From Moniliella sp. 'wahieum' (Eukaryota > Basidiomycota > Moniliellomycetes > Moniliellales > Moniliellaceae): a stretch of 64,000 nt of DNA. The translations under genes were made by a program, and so were the position numbers. The stretch lies in contig RSEE01000033.1 in the NCBI GenBank assembly GCA_003971905.1, positions 387,001 through 451,000 of the forward strand. Reading direction: 5' to 3'. The notes under the pieces were generated by a model. It made no database searches, had not been told where the DNA came from, and worked only from the letters and a program-made list of their open reading frames with translations. Shown piece by piece: positions 1 through 11,731 of this stretch. Each line of letters begins with the position of its first letter. Within the stretch, counting starts at the first letter, position 1.

Positions 1-291
1 CGGACGCAGCCATGCTCTGCTGTGCTTCGCTGGAAGCGCTTGGCTGCTGAGGGATGCCTCCGCGCCCGATCGCACATGCAGAGCGTCGTAGCCGGCGGCA
101 AGGCCAGGCAGCGCAGGCCCAGGCACAGGCACGAGACACACCAGCACGCGGTCATGAATCAAATTAGTCGCTCGTAGCTCGGATCTTGTGAGGGCGTTCG
201 TGAGGCCCGCCAGCTCGGGCGTCTCCGCGTCGTCTGCTAGCCTCCTCCCACTTGCCTTCCCTCTCCGGTCCAGCCCTGCCCGCTAGCCCTG

Positions 292-2927
292 ATGCTGTCC
301 AACCTGTTTCAGCCGTCGGAGATCAAGATCCACCTGCTCCAAAACGTCATCTTCCTCCACCCCCCGGAAGGAGGCCGCTGCAGAACCAGGCGGAGGATGC
401 GCCGCCTCAGACCGATGATGAGCTGGTTCGTGGCCTTGTCGAGCTCCATGTTCCCAGCGATAGGTACATCGGCGGCATCCGCGTCCGCCTGCGCGGTTCC
501 GAAACGGTAGGCGTCATGGACCCCTCCATCAACGCCCCCATCCCCACCAGTTGGGATGAGCGCATCATCATGGACAAGACACTTGAAATGGGTGTTCCCG
601 CCCGCCACTCGACACGGAACAGTCGCTCCCACTCCCGTGCTCACTCCCCGCAGGTGGATCGGAGCCAAAGCCGGAGCCGGCGCGATAGCATTGACAGCGC
701 CGATACGGAGACCCGAGGCAGGGCTTCGTCCCGCGCGGCGAGTCGGTCGCGGCGAGACCAGAGCGTAACAGGCCTGGCCAGCGCTTTGGCAGCGGCCATG
801 CGAGGGCGCTCCTCTTCACGCGCCGCCGCACCGCGGAGCCTCAGCAAATCCTCTCGTCCGCTCTCTCCACCCAGTCGTGGTCCATTGGGCAATCGTGATG
901 CCTCGTTGGGAGCCTGGCATCTGGTCCGGGACGCAGGAGCATGTCGATGCATCGGCACAGCCAATCCCTTTCGTGGGCGACCAAACCTTGATGATGAGGA
1001 TGCGCGTGGTCGACCGGTTCACCGACCATCTATAGTGCCCGAGGAAGGTGGTCCCTCAGATGCTGGCGAGCGGCATACCTCCTCTCACCCGCCATTTTGG
1101 TCTGCTCCACACACTCACACAATTCACCTCACGAGCCCCGTTCCTCCAGTGTAGGAATCTTCGACCGTTCAATCTCCCGCCCTCGACAGGAGCACGACAA
1201 TGGCGAGGATGCCGAGCACGAGGGAATGTTTGTCGCCAAGGGTATTCATGGGTGCGTTTCTTTCTTTTTTTCTCCCTTTGCTACTGCTTTGGTTAACCAC
1301 CCGGACCCAGGTTTGAGTTTGCTTTTATCCTCCCTTCAGACTGTGCCCCGTTTGAGCGGTCTCCTTATGGAAGAGTGTCCTACATGATCAAGGCCACTGC
1401 CATTGGGGCCGGCCGAGCGAAAAGCAATGTCGATGCCATTCGGGAAATCTTCCCCATGACAGTGCCCAGCATCGAGTCACCCTCGACAGCTTTGGCGGTC
1501 ATGTACCATGATCTTCACCCCACCGTTGGACTGCTCAGCATCGCTTGCACTTCCAATAACATCTCTGTTGGGGGATCTTCAATATCGACGTACATTCGCC
1601 CACCGCGCCTCCGGATCTCATTGTCTACATGGTACGCATCTCCCTCGAGACGCAGGTGGAGCTGCACACGGCCAAGCAAGGCAAACAGTTGGTTCCGCTC
1701 ATCAAGCACCGTCTCTTTGAGAAGGGTTTCATCCCCTATGCCCCTTCTGATATGGAACCGCCACAAGCTAAAGAGCGAATCGTTCGCTGGTGTGGAAGTA
1801 GCGATGCTTGGTCGGTTCAGGGAATTGCTCGCATGCCCAATGACGACGTCATTCGGCCTACCACTCTGTCTGGGTCCAAGGGCGATATCCGTTTCTCTCC
1901 CTCTCTTACGGTGGAGATCATCCACTCTCGCGACCCTGCACTGGAGGATCTACCAGCCGAATCCGATCGGCGACTCAAGGCCTTCACTTTGCGCCAGCCC
2001 GTCATCATCCCTTCGTGCTGTGTCGCCTACAGCGCCGTGACACTGCCAAGGTACGAGGAGAAACCAGCATCGTCCACCACGAAAGCTCCGAACCACATGT
2101 ACCACGTGCCGGATGCCTTGCTTCAGCAAAAAGAGTCGCCGTGGTCCGTCGCTGCGGGCCCGCTTCAGCCTGGTGGACATGAATTCTGTGTATGCGGCAT
2201 GAGCCTGGCCGATTTGGAGGCCCAGGAGCAAATGTTCTGCCTAGGACGCCCGGGTATGATGTGCCGATCAACAAAGTACGCCACCGGGGAAAAATTGGCG
2301 AATATGCCCCAGTGAGCAACTCGGCTTTGCATCGGAAACCCTTGGTTGAACCATCTTCCTCCAAGAGTGCCTCGGCCCCGCCGCCAGCGTCAAGTTCGAG
2401 TGTCCAGACGCCTCTCCTGCCCGTCCGGCGAAGCTGCCGTTTCTCAAGCCCTGTCGGATCCGTCCGATTCGCACCAGGATACACCTAGGAGGCAGCCCAA
2501 TCATCTTCTCTCCATGTCCAGTAGCGAAGGGGAGGAGAAAGGAAAAGAGGGTGCCCATTTCGTCCACGTCTCCGACCCTTCTCAGTCCAGGACTAGCGTA
2601 CAAGACAACCTTGATGGGTCAACGGGACCTAGGATGCCTCTCGCCCCCACGCCCCGCGGCTCCAGAATGAGTACGCCTAGCCGAAGCATGTCCCGCTCCC
2701 AATCTCGCGCGCGATCTCAACAGGCCAACGTAGCCGATGCAATCCCGCGCCTCAACTCGCTGGTTGAAACAAGCGAGAATGACAACTTGCCGCCTTCGTA
2801 TGACTCGGTGGCGAACCAACCCCAAGAGAAGGTCCAGGTGGACAGCGAAGAAGAACGAGGGCGTACGTGGTCCCGTCATTCCCAAGCTGTTGTTGACGTA
2901 GGAAGTACTGGGCAATGTGACGGGTAG
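292..2927 (+). CDS. arrestin-related trafficking adaptor (ART-like), frameshifted
   Basis: Arrestin-fold adaptors of this kind recruit a Nedd4/Rsp5-type ubiquitin ligase to plasma-membrane transporters so that these are endocytosed. The N-terminal arrestin strand begins at the ATG at 292 (MLSNLFQPSEIKIHLLQNV). It continues in another frame with LVRGLVELHVPSDRYIGGIR near 420-490. A 59-nt intron at 1252-1310 (GTGCGT...CCCAG) joins to FEFAFILPSDCAPF, followed by the arrestin C-domain (about 1310-2060). Two possible ligase-docking PY motifs are visible: LPRY near 2050 and PPSY near 2790 in the Ser-rich tail. The stop is TAG at 2925-2927. Several frame changes interrupt the reading (near 360, around 1150, around 1490, around 1600 and around 2260), so the exact protein is not fixed. 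The family call is from motif order; the transporter clients are unknown. Confidence 0.72.
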
Positions 2928-3702
2928 CAATCTCCCTTGCGACGGATCTGCTTGAGGAAAATAACATCTTTTTATGCGGGTTAATGTGCACCTGCAAAAT
3001 GGCTGATATGCGTCTTCAGGAAGAAGAACATAGGAGCAGGAAGGGAACCAACGCAAACAATCGGCATTGCAGTTAATGTAACCGCAGTAGTATGAGCGAA
3101 CACTACAGCTGCTGAATGGTTCCGCGAACCTCATCCTATCGTCTGTGGGCGAACTTGGCCGATAGCCTCAACCAAACCGGCCCTTTCAGCCTCGGTGTGG
3201 TTGGGAAGAATATCGAGATGCCATGTCGGCCATCGAGCGGAGAGCCGAGTGATGGTTGTGGACACTGGATATTACTACTAAGTACTAAGGGGGAGACCGT
3301 ATGCGGGCCAAGGGCGGCAGGTGCGGCTGGGGAAGCCCTCACGTGTGTGATGGCATCAGACATGCGACATGTGATGTGACATGGGCCGAGCGACATGCGA
3401 GCATGTGGCTGCCTTCCGCCCTTCCGCCCCGCCTGGCGCAGCTTCCGCCCGCCGCCAGCGGCACCTGCCAGCGCAAGCAAGCAAGCACGGCATGCACTGG
3501 CGCCGTGCTGGACGCTGCATGAGCTGGCCGTCGCGCCGCGGGGGGCAGTGTCAATGCGGTTCTCGTAAGCATTGGGCGCCGGAAGACGCCCGCTGCTGGC
3601 TGCCAGCGGCCGCCCGTCCCGCCCGCCACGCTCGCGACCCACCCAGCCCAGCCAGCTAGCTCCGTTTGCTGCCTGCCACCCCGCCTGCCTCTTCTTCACG
3701 CC
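2928..3702. other. intergenic, ART-like gene to OSCP gene
   Basis: I see no convincing gene. The downstream part is GC-rich and serves as upstream region for the ATP synthase gene. It contains a short array of 7-bp units with ACATG cores at 3360-3406, interrupted once by a 5-nt unit. Confidence 0.5.
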
Positions 3703-4673
3703 ATGCTCCCCATCGCTGCCCGCTCCCTCGCCCAGGTACGTTTCCCTTTGCCTGCCTTTTTCCGTTCTCGTCCTGCTCTGGATGCTCTGCGTGCCTTGCG
3801 TGCTCGGGGTGCTGTGCCTCGTGGGTCCTGCTCTCCTCGATGGTTGTGCTTCCGCCCCTGCCTCATCCGCCAGCCCACTCGGCTCAGAATGCTGGCAACA
3901 CCAGCATGCGTTGCTCGGGCTGCGCCATATGCCATCCATTCTAGCGCGGCTGCGACCCAATAAGCAGGAGCAGGAGGGCGCGGACGGAAGAGGCGGCCTC
4001 GCCTCCCCCCACCCCCGCTGGGGAAAGTAGGAAGACAACCAACCAACTGACATGCTATGTGCAGGCTTCGCGCCAGGCCACGCGTGGTTACGCCACGGCG
4101 GCCGTCAAGGCTCCTGTCCAGATCCCTGGTTTGGCCGGCACGTATGCCACTTCGGTGTTTGTCGCTGCGCTGCAGCAGTCGGAAAAGACGCTGAAGCAGG
4201 TGGAGACGGACTTGACCACGCTCTCGAGTGCGCTGAAGGAGCACCCCGACATCCTGCTGGGTCTCAGCAACCCGACGCTGTCCATTGCCCAGCGCCTCGA
4301 CATCATCTCTGCCCCACTTCAATCGCCTTCGGGGATCACCAAGAACCTGTTCACGGTGCTTGCCGAGAACAACCGTCTGAGCGAGACGGAGGCGGTGATT
4401 GAGGGCTTCCACGAGCTGATGGCTGCCCACCGTGGAGAGAAGGAGGTGACCATCACCTCTGCCACAGAGCTGGACTCGGCTTCGCTCAAGCGCCTGCAAA
4501 AGGCGCTTGACAAGGCCTCTGTCGCCGAGGGCGGGGCCACGGTCAAGTACATCACCAAGGTCGACCCCACTCTCGAGGGCGGCTTGACGATCGAGTTCAA
4601 CGGCAAGACCCTTGACCTGTCTGTCGCTTCGCGCGTCCAGAAGCTCAACGCTCTCCTCAGCGAGACGGTGTAA
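3703..4673 (+). CDS. ATP5: mitochondrial ATP synthase subunit 5 (OSCP)
   Basis: OSCP is the peripheral-stalk subunit that ties F1 to the stator of the mitochondrial ATP synthase. Exon 1 (3703-3735) encodes MLPIAARSLAQ. A 329-nt intron (3736-4064, GTACGT...GTGCAG) separates it from exon 2 (4065-4673). The joined product is about 213 aa, close to the family's usual length. The N-terminus is Arg/Ala-rich and looks like a mitochondrial presequence (SRQATRGYATAAVKAPVQIP). The OSCP core follows, with LKEHPDILLGLSNPTLS and NLFTVLAENNRLSE. The C-terminal signature is DPTLEGGLTIEFNGKTLDLS near the stop. The start is the first ATG before a clean donor in phase 0. The reading frame is intact, unlike most long genes here. 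Confidence 0.93.
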
Positions 4674-6766
4674 AGTAAAGGAGGGATTCCATGTGCTTGG
4701 ATGCCTTTGACTGCCCTACGTTGCAGGGCCTGCCAAGGCTCGTATGCCTCTCTATACAACATCACCTTGCGCCAGCTACTGTGCGGGTTGTTTGGACGTA
4801 GTGGATCTGGACTTGGCTCTGAGCTATAGAGGCCTAATCATCGACTTGTCTTGCCCGTACACGTTTAGTTTCCGAGGGCATCTGCACCTCAAAACCCAGG
4901 ACAGGTGGCTGGGTTAACTTGAGAAACACCCGCATGAAACAGTACAGATGGGTGGCCGCTTGATGGCGGTCCGTGGTGCCTTTGTGCAAGGGGGGGGCCA
5001 AAACAGGTTTTGCCCTCTGCATCCAGTAGGGGGAACAAATTCCTCCACAGACGAAGAAGCAGAACGAATGCGTTATGTCCTGGTTTCACCGTGGGGTCGA
5101 GTGTGCCTCCGAACTCGTCCATTCCTATGGGTGGCACGGCCTGCTTCTGGCGCTTTTTAGACAGGTAGAGTAACCGCGCCTCCTATACATATACATCAAT
5201 CCTCCCCTCACGACACTCCGCGCCTCCTGCCGCTATGCGCACCATCGAGACGAGAGTTCCCTTTTTGCATAGACACAACTAGAGCAACTCTCGTCTCTCT
5301 CGCGCCTCTTTCCTAACCAGAAACCTGTGCGCCAAAATCTCCGTCTTCCCCAAAGCGAAACGAACCTGTGCGTCGGGTCTTACAAGCACAAAGAATCAAT
5401 GCACAACAGTGTAAGCACGCTTTGGTCCAACGATGAGTCACTAGAATCACACCTGGTTCGAGGAAAGCATGCTGCGGTTCCGCGCAGTTTGAATAGTCCC
5501 AGTCGGAGGTTAGGTTCCCTAAGGCGACAGAGACCAGAGCCGAGATAAAAAGGTTGGGGGATGCAGCGATCACGTTGGTGAACGAACGAGAAGAAGCAAG
5601 AGCAGACAGGTGCATGATGGAAAAGCATAAGAAAGGACAGAAAGAGGCAGAGACGTTGGGCATGGGCGCGAGATGAGCAAGTAGGACAACCCTCGAATGT
5701 TGGATAGACTAACAAGAGATGGAGAGGGGGGAAAGGATGAGGATCATATTCATCAAGCGGACAGAAGGCGAGGTATATATGGCTCGGAGAAGAAGAGAAC
5801 AGGCGAGCAAGTCACGGAGGAAGAAGAGGAGCATAATCAAAGGGGGGATACAGGGTCTAGAACAAATCAGCTAGGGACCAGTTAACTTGGCGATCAAACG
5901 TGATTAAGTGGGTCTAATCCGACATAGGCACACAGCGAACGCACACCTGGTAATGGGTGTTCCATGAGAGGAGGCGGGGGGGATGGACGAAACTTCTTCG
6001 CCTGGTTTGCTCGCCTCCGACAAGTTGGCGTGCTTGGCCGAACGCTGGCAACGCAACTGGATCTGGCGGTCAGACACGATTGGGGCGAGAGGCCGAGAGG
6101 GCCTGGGATACGCAAAAGGAGATGGGAATACAGCTATAGGCTGGCTTCCGGTAGAGTGGCACGTGACTCGCTAGTGATTGCGATTCGAAGAGTACCAATG
6201 TCCATCGGCGGTGGCCGGAGGGTGCATGCAGATCCGGTGGGCACGCTAGTCAGACTGGTGGGCGTGCTGGACGACCAACTGGGCCAAACGGGGAGCGGCG
6301 GAGGACGTTTGTTGAACGTTGAATTTGGTACTTGGGGCGGCCGCGGCCGCTTTCACGCCCTTCTGCAAGGGATGGCGCGCATGCATGCATGCATCACCCA
6401 TCCGCCTGCGGCAGCCACACGCTTGATGCTGCAGTGCATCAGCCAGCGCTGTGGATGAGTGATGCATGATGAGGCTGCTCGGCCGAGGCCGAGGCTGCGC
6501 GGGACGCTGGCTGGCGCTGGAAGCGGCAGGCCGAGGCAGGATCTGGGCTCACTCTTGGCTGCCAGGCTGGTTGATGGGGCACTGGCACTGCCACTGCCCC
6601 ACCCCATCCCCAGCACACGCTGGCCCGTGGCATGCAACCCAACATGTGAAAGTGCAACCGCTGGCTCAGCCATAACCCATCCTGCCACCCGCCTCAAAAC
6701 CCCACACCCTGCCCCCGCTCTCGCGTCTCTGCCCCGCACCACCCCCACTCTCTCCGCTGCCCCCCC
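4674..6766. other. intergenic, OSCP gene to alcohol oxidase gene
   Basis: No gene is supported over about 2.1 kb. The block contains one copy of a dispersed repeat (5705-5938) described separately. The remainder has only short, unconvincing open frames. Confidence 0.5.
5705..5938 (+). repeat. dispersed repeat R1, copy a
   Basis: This segment matches the reverse complement of 32625-32865 over about 235 bp. Shared blocks include ggatgaggatcatattcatc (5736-5755), gaggtatatatg, cggagaagaagagaaca and cagggtctagaacaaatca. A TATATA stretch lies inside it. The identity is high but with scattered substitutions and indels, so the two copies are not recent duplicates. It could be a solo LTR or a small non-autonomous element; I saw no terminal inverted repeats or target duplication. 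Confidence 0.7.
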
Positions 6767-9105
6767 ATGGTAGACGCCACCTCTGCTCCGACCAACGTCT
6801 TTGGTCAGACCCTGCCCACCGAGCCCGCCTTCACCCCCGAGCAGCGCAAGGTACGCTCCTTCCCTTTGCCTTCTCACATCCGACCTGAGGCCTGACCGTC
6901 CCCCCCCCCCTGCCCAGGTCATCCTGGCCATCGGCGATGTCGGCGTGCAAGCTCTGAGCGGGGCCGAGGCCGCCGAGGTGGAGGCATCCCTGCCTCCTAC
7001 CGCGTCCGAGGAACAACGCGCCGCCTTGAGCCAGTATGCCACCACCACCGTTCTCTGCATTTCAGGACGAAGTGATTCCGGCCATTGAGCGCCTCGTTAC
7101 CCTCTCGCTCCCCCCCGCTCTCCAGGGCGAAATCAAACTTCTGCTTACCCTTCTCTCGACACGGGCGGGCTCCTTGTTGCTGACTGGCTCCCCCGTTGCC
7201 TTTCCGGACCAAACGGTTGCGCAGCGCCAGGCCGTGCTCCACTCGTGGCGTTCCTCGCGCTTTCTTGCTCTCCGCAAGGCGGGTTCGGGCTTGTTGGCAA
7301 TCTGCCTGCTTTCATTTTACCGTGCTGTGCCCTTTGCCCAGCGCGCGGCAGGGTACCCCATCGGCCCGGCCACCGACTATGCGCAGTACAGGCCCAGCTC
7401 GCAGGCCGCCCAGAGGAGGAGTCTACCCGTACCGCTTCCTCAACGACGCCTTGTCCCCCTCGGGCCCGCTCGAGGTGGAGACGGAGGTGGTTGTGATTGG
7501 TTCGGGCTCGGGCGGGGCGGTGGCGGCAGCGCACATTGCTGCGGCCGGGCTCAATGTGGTCGTGGACAAGGGCATCTACCTGCACCCGGAGGACTATGAC
7601 GGGACGAGGCGCGCGGCTTCCGCAACCTGTACGATGGCGAGGGCGCTCTGATTTCCACCGATGGCGGCACGACCGTCTTGGCGGGCGCCACCTTTGGCGG
7701 CGGCAGTACGGTCAATTGGAGTGCCTGTCTCAAACCGCGTGCGTTTGTGCGCCGTGCCTGGTCCAAAGGCTTTGGCGTGCCCTACTTTGCTTCGCCTCAG
7801 TTTACCGCCGACTTGAACTTTGTGTGTGCGCGCATGGGCGCCAGCACGGCCCACACGCACCACAACTTGGCCAACAGTCTGCTCGCCCTGGGCTCGCAGC
7901 GCAACGGAATGGAAGTGCTGCCCGTTCCGCAAAATGCCGGAGAGCACGCCCACTATTGCGGCAAGTGCCTCTACGGCTGCCCCGCCAACGAGAAGCAAGG
8001 TGCGATCAACACGTGGCTCAAGGATGCCGCCGAGAAGGGAGCCGAGTTTATGACGCAGACCAGTGTGGAGCGGGTCTTGTTTGAGGACAAGGCCGAGCCG
8101 CAACGCGCCACGGGCGTCCAAGCCACCGTCCAGGGACGGCCAGTTACCATTCGTGCCTCCAAGGCGGTGGTTGTTGCGGCTGGATCGATGCAGTCGCCGG
8201 CGGTGCTGCTGCGCACGCCGCAGCTCAAGGCCAACCGGGAGATTGGCCGCAACTTGCACTTGCATCCCATTACGATCGTCGTGGGCTTTTACGACTTTGC
8301 TGTCAACCCTTGGGAGGGGGGCTTGCTCACCATGGTCAACAATGCGGCGGAACTGGTGGATGCGCAAGGCTGGGGGGCCAAGGTGGAGGTGATTGCGTCG
8401 GCGCCGAGCTTGAATGCCGCGCTCTTGTCCCGGGTGGGCGTGGAGCACAAGAAGCTCATGATGCGGTACAAGCACTCGTTTGCGCTGCTTGTGCTCACGC
8501 GCGACCGCGAGGGAGGCCAGGTCACTGTCGACTCGGAAGGACGGATGCAGTTCTCGTACACCTTGTCGCCGCACGACGAGCGCAGCCTGGTCAAAGGCAT
8601 GCTCGTCGCCGCCGATGTGCACATGAGCGCAGGCGCACGCGCAGTGTACACGGGGCAGGTCGGTGTGGACGGGTTTGTGGTGGGGGAAGATGTGCTGTCG
8701 GCGCAAGGGGGAGACGACACCGGTGCCCGGCACGACCTACCCGCCCGAGGCGCTGCAGCGGGACCTGTCCAATCCGCGCTACCAGGCGTGGCGCTCCCAA
8801 GTCGAGAGCTACGGCTTCCCCCGGCTCAGCACGGCCATTGGTTCGGCGCATCAAATGTCGACGTGCCGGATGAGCAGCGACCCCAAGCGCGGCGTGTGCG
8901 ACCCGCTCGGCCGTGTCTATGGCGCAAAGGGACTCTATGTCGCCGATGCCTCGCTCATGCCCGAGGCGTCCGGGTGAACCCAATGGTGACCGCCATGGCG
9001 TGCGCCAAGCATGCGGCCCGGACGGTGGTGTCGGACGCCGGGCGGAGCCAAGGTGGGCAGCCGCCCTCGCTGGCAGCGGCAGGGGCGGGCGCCAGCAAGC
9101 TGTAA
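6767..9105 (+). CDS. long-chain fatty alcohol oxidase, GMC oxidoreductase (frameshifted)
   Basis: GMC-family long-chain alcohol oxidases use FAD to oxidise fatty alcohols to aldehydes with production of H2O2, usually in peroxisomes or microsomes. Exon 1 (6767-6850, MVDATSAPTNVF...) ends at a 67-nt intron (6851-6917). The N-terminal helical region includes TRAGSLLLTGSPVAF near 7150-7200. The FAD-binding Rossmann motif VVVIGSGSGGAVAAAHIAAA lies near 7488-7550. The middle holds GGSTVNWSACLKPR, and a Cys-rich HYCGKCLYGCP is near 7950. The C-terminus has HQMSTCRM, GLYVADASLMPEASG and VNPMVTAMACAKHA, typical of this family. Frame changes occur near 7034-7065, 7410, 7601, 8707 and 8972. The last three are each repaired by a one-base change in a G run. 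The region 7034-7065 could instead be a very short intron (gtatgc...tttcag, about 32 nt) beside a missing G. Confidence 0.85.
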
Positions 9106-10624
9106 AGCGCTGTGGAGATGGGCTCTGTGCCCAGGGGGATGGTTTGGTTGGGGAACGGCGGGGGTCTCCTGGCCAGGCGGTGGCGAGGGTGGTGCGATCC
9201 TCTTGCTTTTCTTGTCGTCTCACTCTCTGTTTATGCGTAGGTGCATGATGCATGCGGGCAGTGGGGATGCTACTGGGCCATGGAGGGGCTTGCATGCACC
9301 CTGTTATGTGCATCATTAATCACGAAGAAATTCTAATGGCCTGAATGAGGGTTTATCGCGGCTGGCCAGCCTCGTTTGGGAGTTAGGAGGAACAGAAGAA
9401 GGAAGCGACGGGGGAAGATGCTAGACGCGTGCAGGCCGTGGATTCGTCCGATTCGTGGCGCAGGCGGAGCTGAGCAGAGCAGCATCGCGCCCGAACAACG
9501 TCCGCAGCTATTCGTCTTGGGCTGTCGTGGCAGAGGCGTGGATTGGGGGGTGGTTAGCCACGCGATCCAGGCAAGTGCATCTGAGAAGCGGAACGTTGAG
9601 ACGTGGTGTTGAACTGGGTTGGGCGGAATGGTTGAGCTCAGCAGGCATGCATATGCAACCTGCCAGCGCGGCAGTGTGACATGTGAGGGGCTAGTGACGC
9701 GTCAGGGACACAGCAGTCACTGGACCAGTCACGCGTCACGAGCCACTGCCCCCGTGCCTGCTGCCAGGAGGTTGTCATTAGTCCCTCGCGCGCCGTCTTG
9801 TCACCACGTCACGCGTCACCCCTCCCGCCTCACCCGCCCACCACTCGCGTCGGGCGGAGCAGTGCAAGCGGCCATGCTGGATGCCCCGCCGTCGCGCTGG
9901 CCGCTGCCCGCCTCGTTGGGCGCTGGGCGGGCTGGCCAGCACGGCCACGCATCGCCGTCGCCCCACAGGCGCCGCGGCACGCGGGCAAATATGACGTCAA
10001 CGCATGACGTATTTGTTTGGCCGACCATCCATCATCCATCAGCGCTCAGCCATCGCGGCGGCTCAGCATGCAGCACGCCTGCCCAGCCAGCACCCCGGCA
10101 CAGGCCCCGTGGCCCCCCGCGTGGGGAGCTGCACCTTGAAGCGTGTGTAATGCGCGCGACCGGTGATCTGCCCCGGGCAGGCAGGCGAGCCGGCAGCAGA
10201 CCAGTGCCAGCAGAGGGGGCACCTGGCCAGCGTGCCGCACGCGCCCGCATGGGCAGCAGGACGCAAGGCGCTGGAGGGGGCGGCGCGGGGGCGGTGTGGG
10301 CGCGGTGCACCCGCGGTCGCGCCGCCACAGCAGGCCAGCAGGCCACGGCGGGCGTGGCAGCGCGCGCACACCGCCCAGCATCCACCCGCGCCCACGCAGC
10401 CCAGCAGGCGGCCACTCCGCACTCACCCTCGCTGTCACCCGTCGCCCTGGCTCTTGGGCGGCGCAGCGCCTGCCCCCGTCGCTGCGTCGCCCAGCCTCAG
10501 CGGCCCCCTCGCCCCAGCCCATTGCGACCGCCGCTCCGTCTCGCGCCCCCCACCTCCTCCTCGCCTCTCCCTCCGCCGCCCCACCCCCGCCGCCTCCGAC
10601 AGCGTGCTGCCCGCCGCCCGCAGG
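9106..10624. other. intergenic, alcohol oxidase to HSP20-like gene
   Basis: No gene is supported in about 1.5 kb of GC-rich DNA. Short ACGCGT-type repeats occur near 9700-9820 (TCACGCGTCACG, GTCACGCGTCACC) and two ATGCATG-like units near 9243-9255. Confidence 0.5.
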
Positions 10625-11731
10625 ATGGCGGATCGCGACAGCTGGAAGTCGCTGCTGCCCAACCATGATCCGCTGTATGTGTCGCCGCCCGCTGCCGCCC
10701 CCCCGTCCGTAGCCGCCCCCCCCCCCGCCCGCTCCTCCATCGCCAGCACCACCTCCGCTCTCTCCCGCCTCTCGTCCCTCTCCCTCTCCCATGCCCGCCC
10801 GCCCACCACGACCCCTCGCATCACCACAGCGACCCTCACCGCCGCATGTCCACCCTCTCCAGCACAGCTCCCACTCGACCTATTCCGCCACCATCCCCCC
10901 CACCAGTGTCGCCCCGGGCAGTCTGTCCACCCCCACTCCCAGCAAGCGCCCCCCCCTGCCGCTACCGACCTCGCCGCCAGCCTTTCCCCCGCGCCCGCCG
11001 CCCACCCCCACGCACGGAGAAGAACCTGGACCAGGTCTCGTCGCGCTCCGCCCCCCCCAATCTCACTGCCCGTGACGCGGGCCTCTCACCGCCCTCGGTG
11101 CGCAGCGGGCCGGACGAGACGGGAATCCTGGGCATGCGGATACCGAGCCGCTCGACCGCGTCGCACGTAGTACTCGTTCCTGGAACGGCAAGAGCGGCGA
11201 GCCAGAGTATGTGGTGCAACACTCGCCCGTGCCTACCACACCACTTTCTCGAGCGCCGCCCTGCTCCGCCCGAAACGACGCTCACCGTCGACACCCATGC
11301 CTGGGATGGACATCCGCTTGCACCTGCCGGGCTTTGCGATTGAAGGGCTGACGCTCAGTGTCAGGCGCGTCGGACGGTGCACATTGTGGCGGACAAGTGG
11401 GACGAAGAGTCGGGGGGGCACTTTGAACGACGGGTGCTGTTTGTCCGGATGCAGATATGCGCCAGTGCGCGCGCAGTTTGATGGCCAATGTCTCTTGGTC
11501 CATGTGCCCCTGCGCCAACGGCAACGTCCGCCTCGCTCTACTTCCCCCCCTCCGCCGTTCCCCTGCGCCTTCGACGCCACATCCATCTCTTCTCGCAGCC
11601 ACACCCCAGCCGGCGGGCCCACCGACACGCCTTCCCCCAAACCCGCTCCCACGCTCACCGCCTGTCCTCACGCTTCGGACTCTGGGACTCCGTCGGCAGC
11701 CCTGCCCGTGGCCGAGCAAGGGCCAAGCTGA
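10625..11731 (+). CDS. HSP20-like (alpha-crystallin fold) protein with Pro/Ser-rich N-terminus, frameshifted
   Basis: Small heat-shock-type domains bind unfolding client proteins or act as protein-interaction modules. The ATG at 10625 opens MADRDSWKSLLPNHDPLYVS, followed by about 150 codons rich in Pro, Ser and Thr spread over all three frames. The recognisable domain lies between about 11270 and 11520. It reads TTLTVDTHAWD, MDIRLHLPGFAIEGLTLSV, VHIVADKWDEESGGHFERRV, and finally FDGQCLLVHVPLRQRQR, the beta-strand order of an HSP20 domain. At least four frame changes are needed to follow it. The end at 11731 is the stop of the frame that contains the last recognised strand and is provisional. 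The call rests on strand pattern and not on a full alignment. Confidence 0.55.

Noticed and set aside
6381-6394. atgcatgcatgcatc as a heptad array
   Set aside because: The period is 4 bp, not 7.
9619-11170. Long Pro/Arg/Ala-rich open frames on both strands
   Set aside because: They arise from high GC content; they overlap each other and the HSP20-like gene and have no domain.
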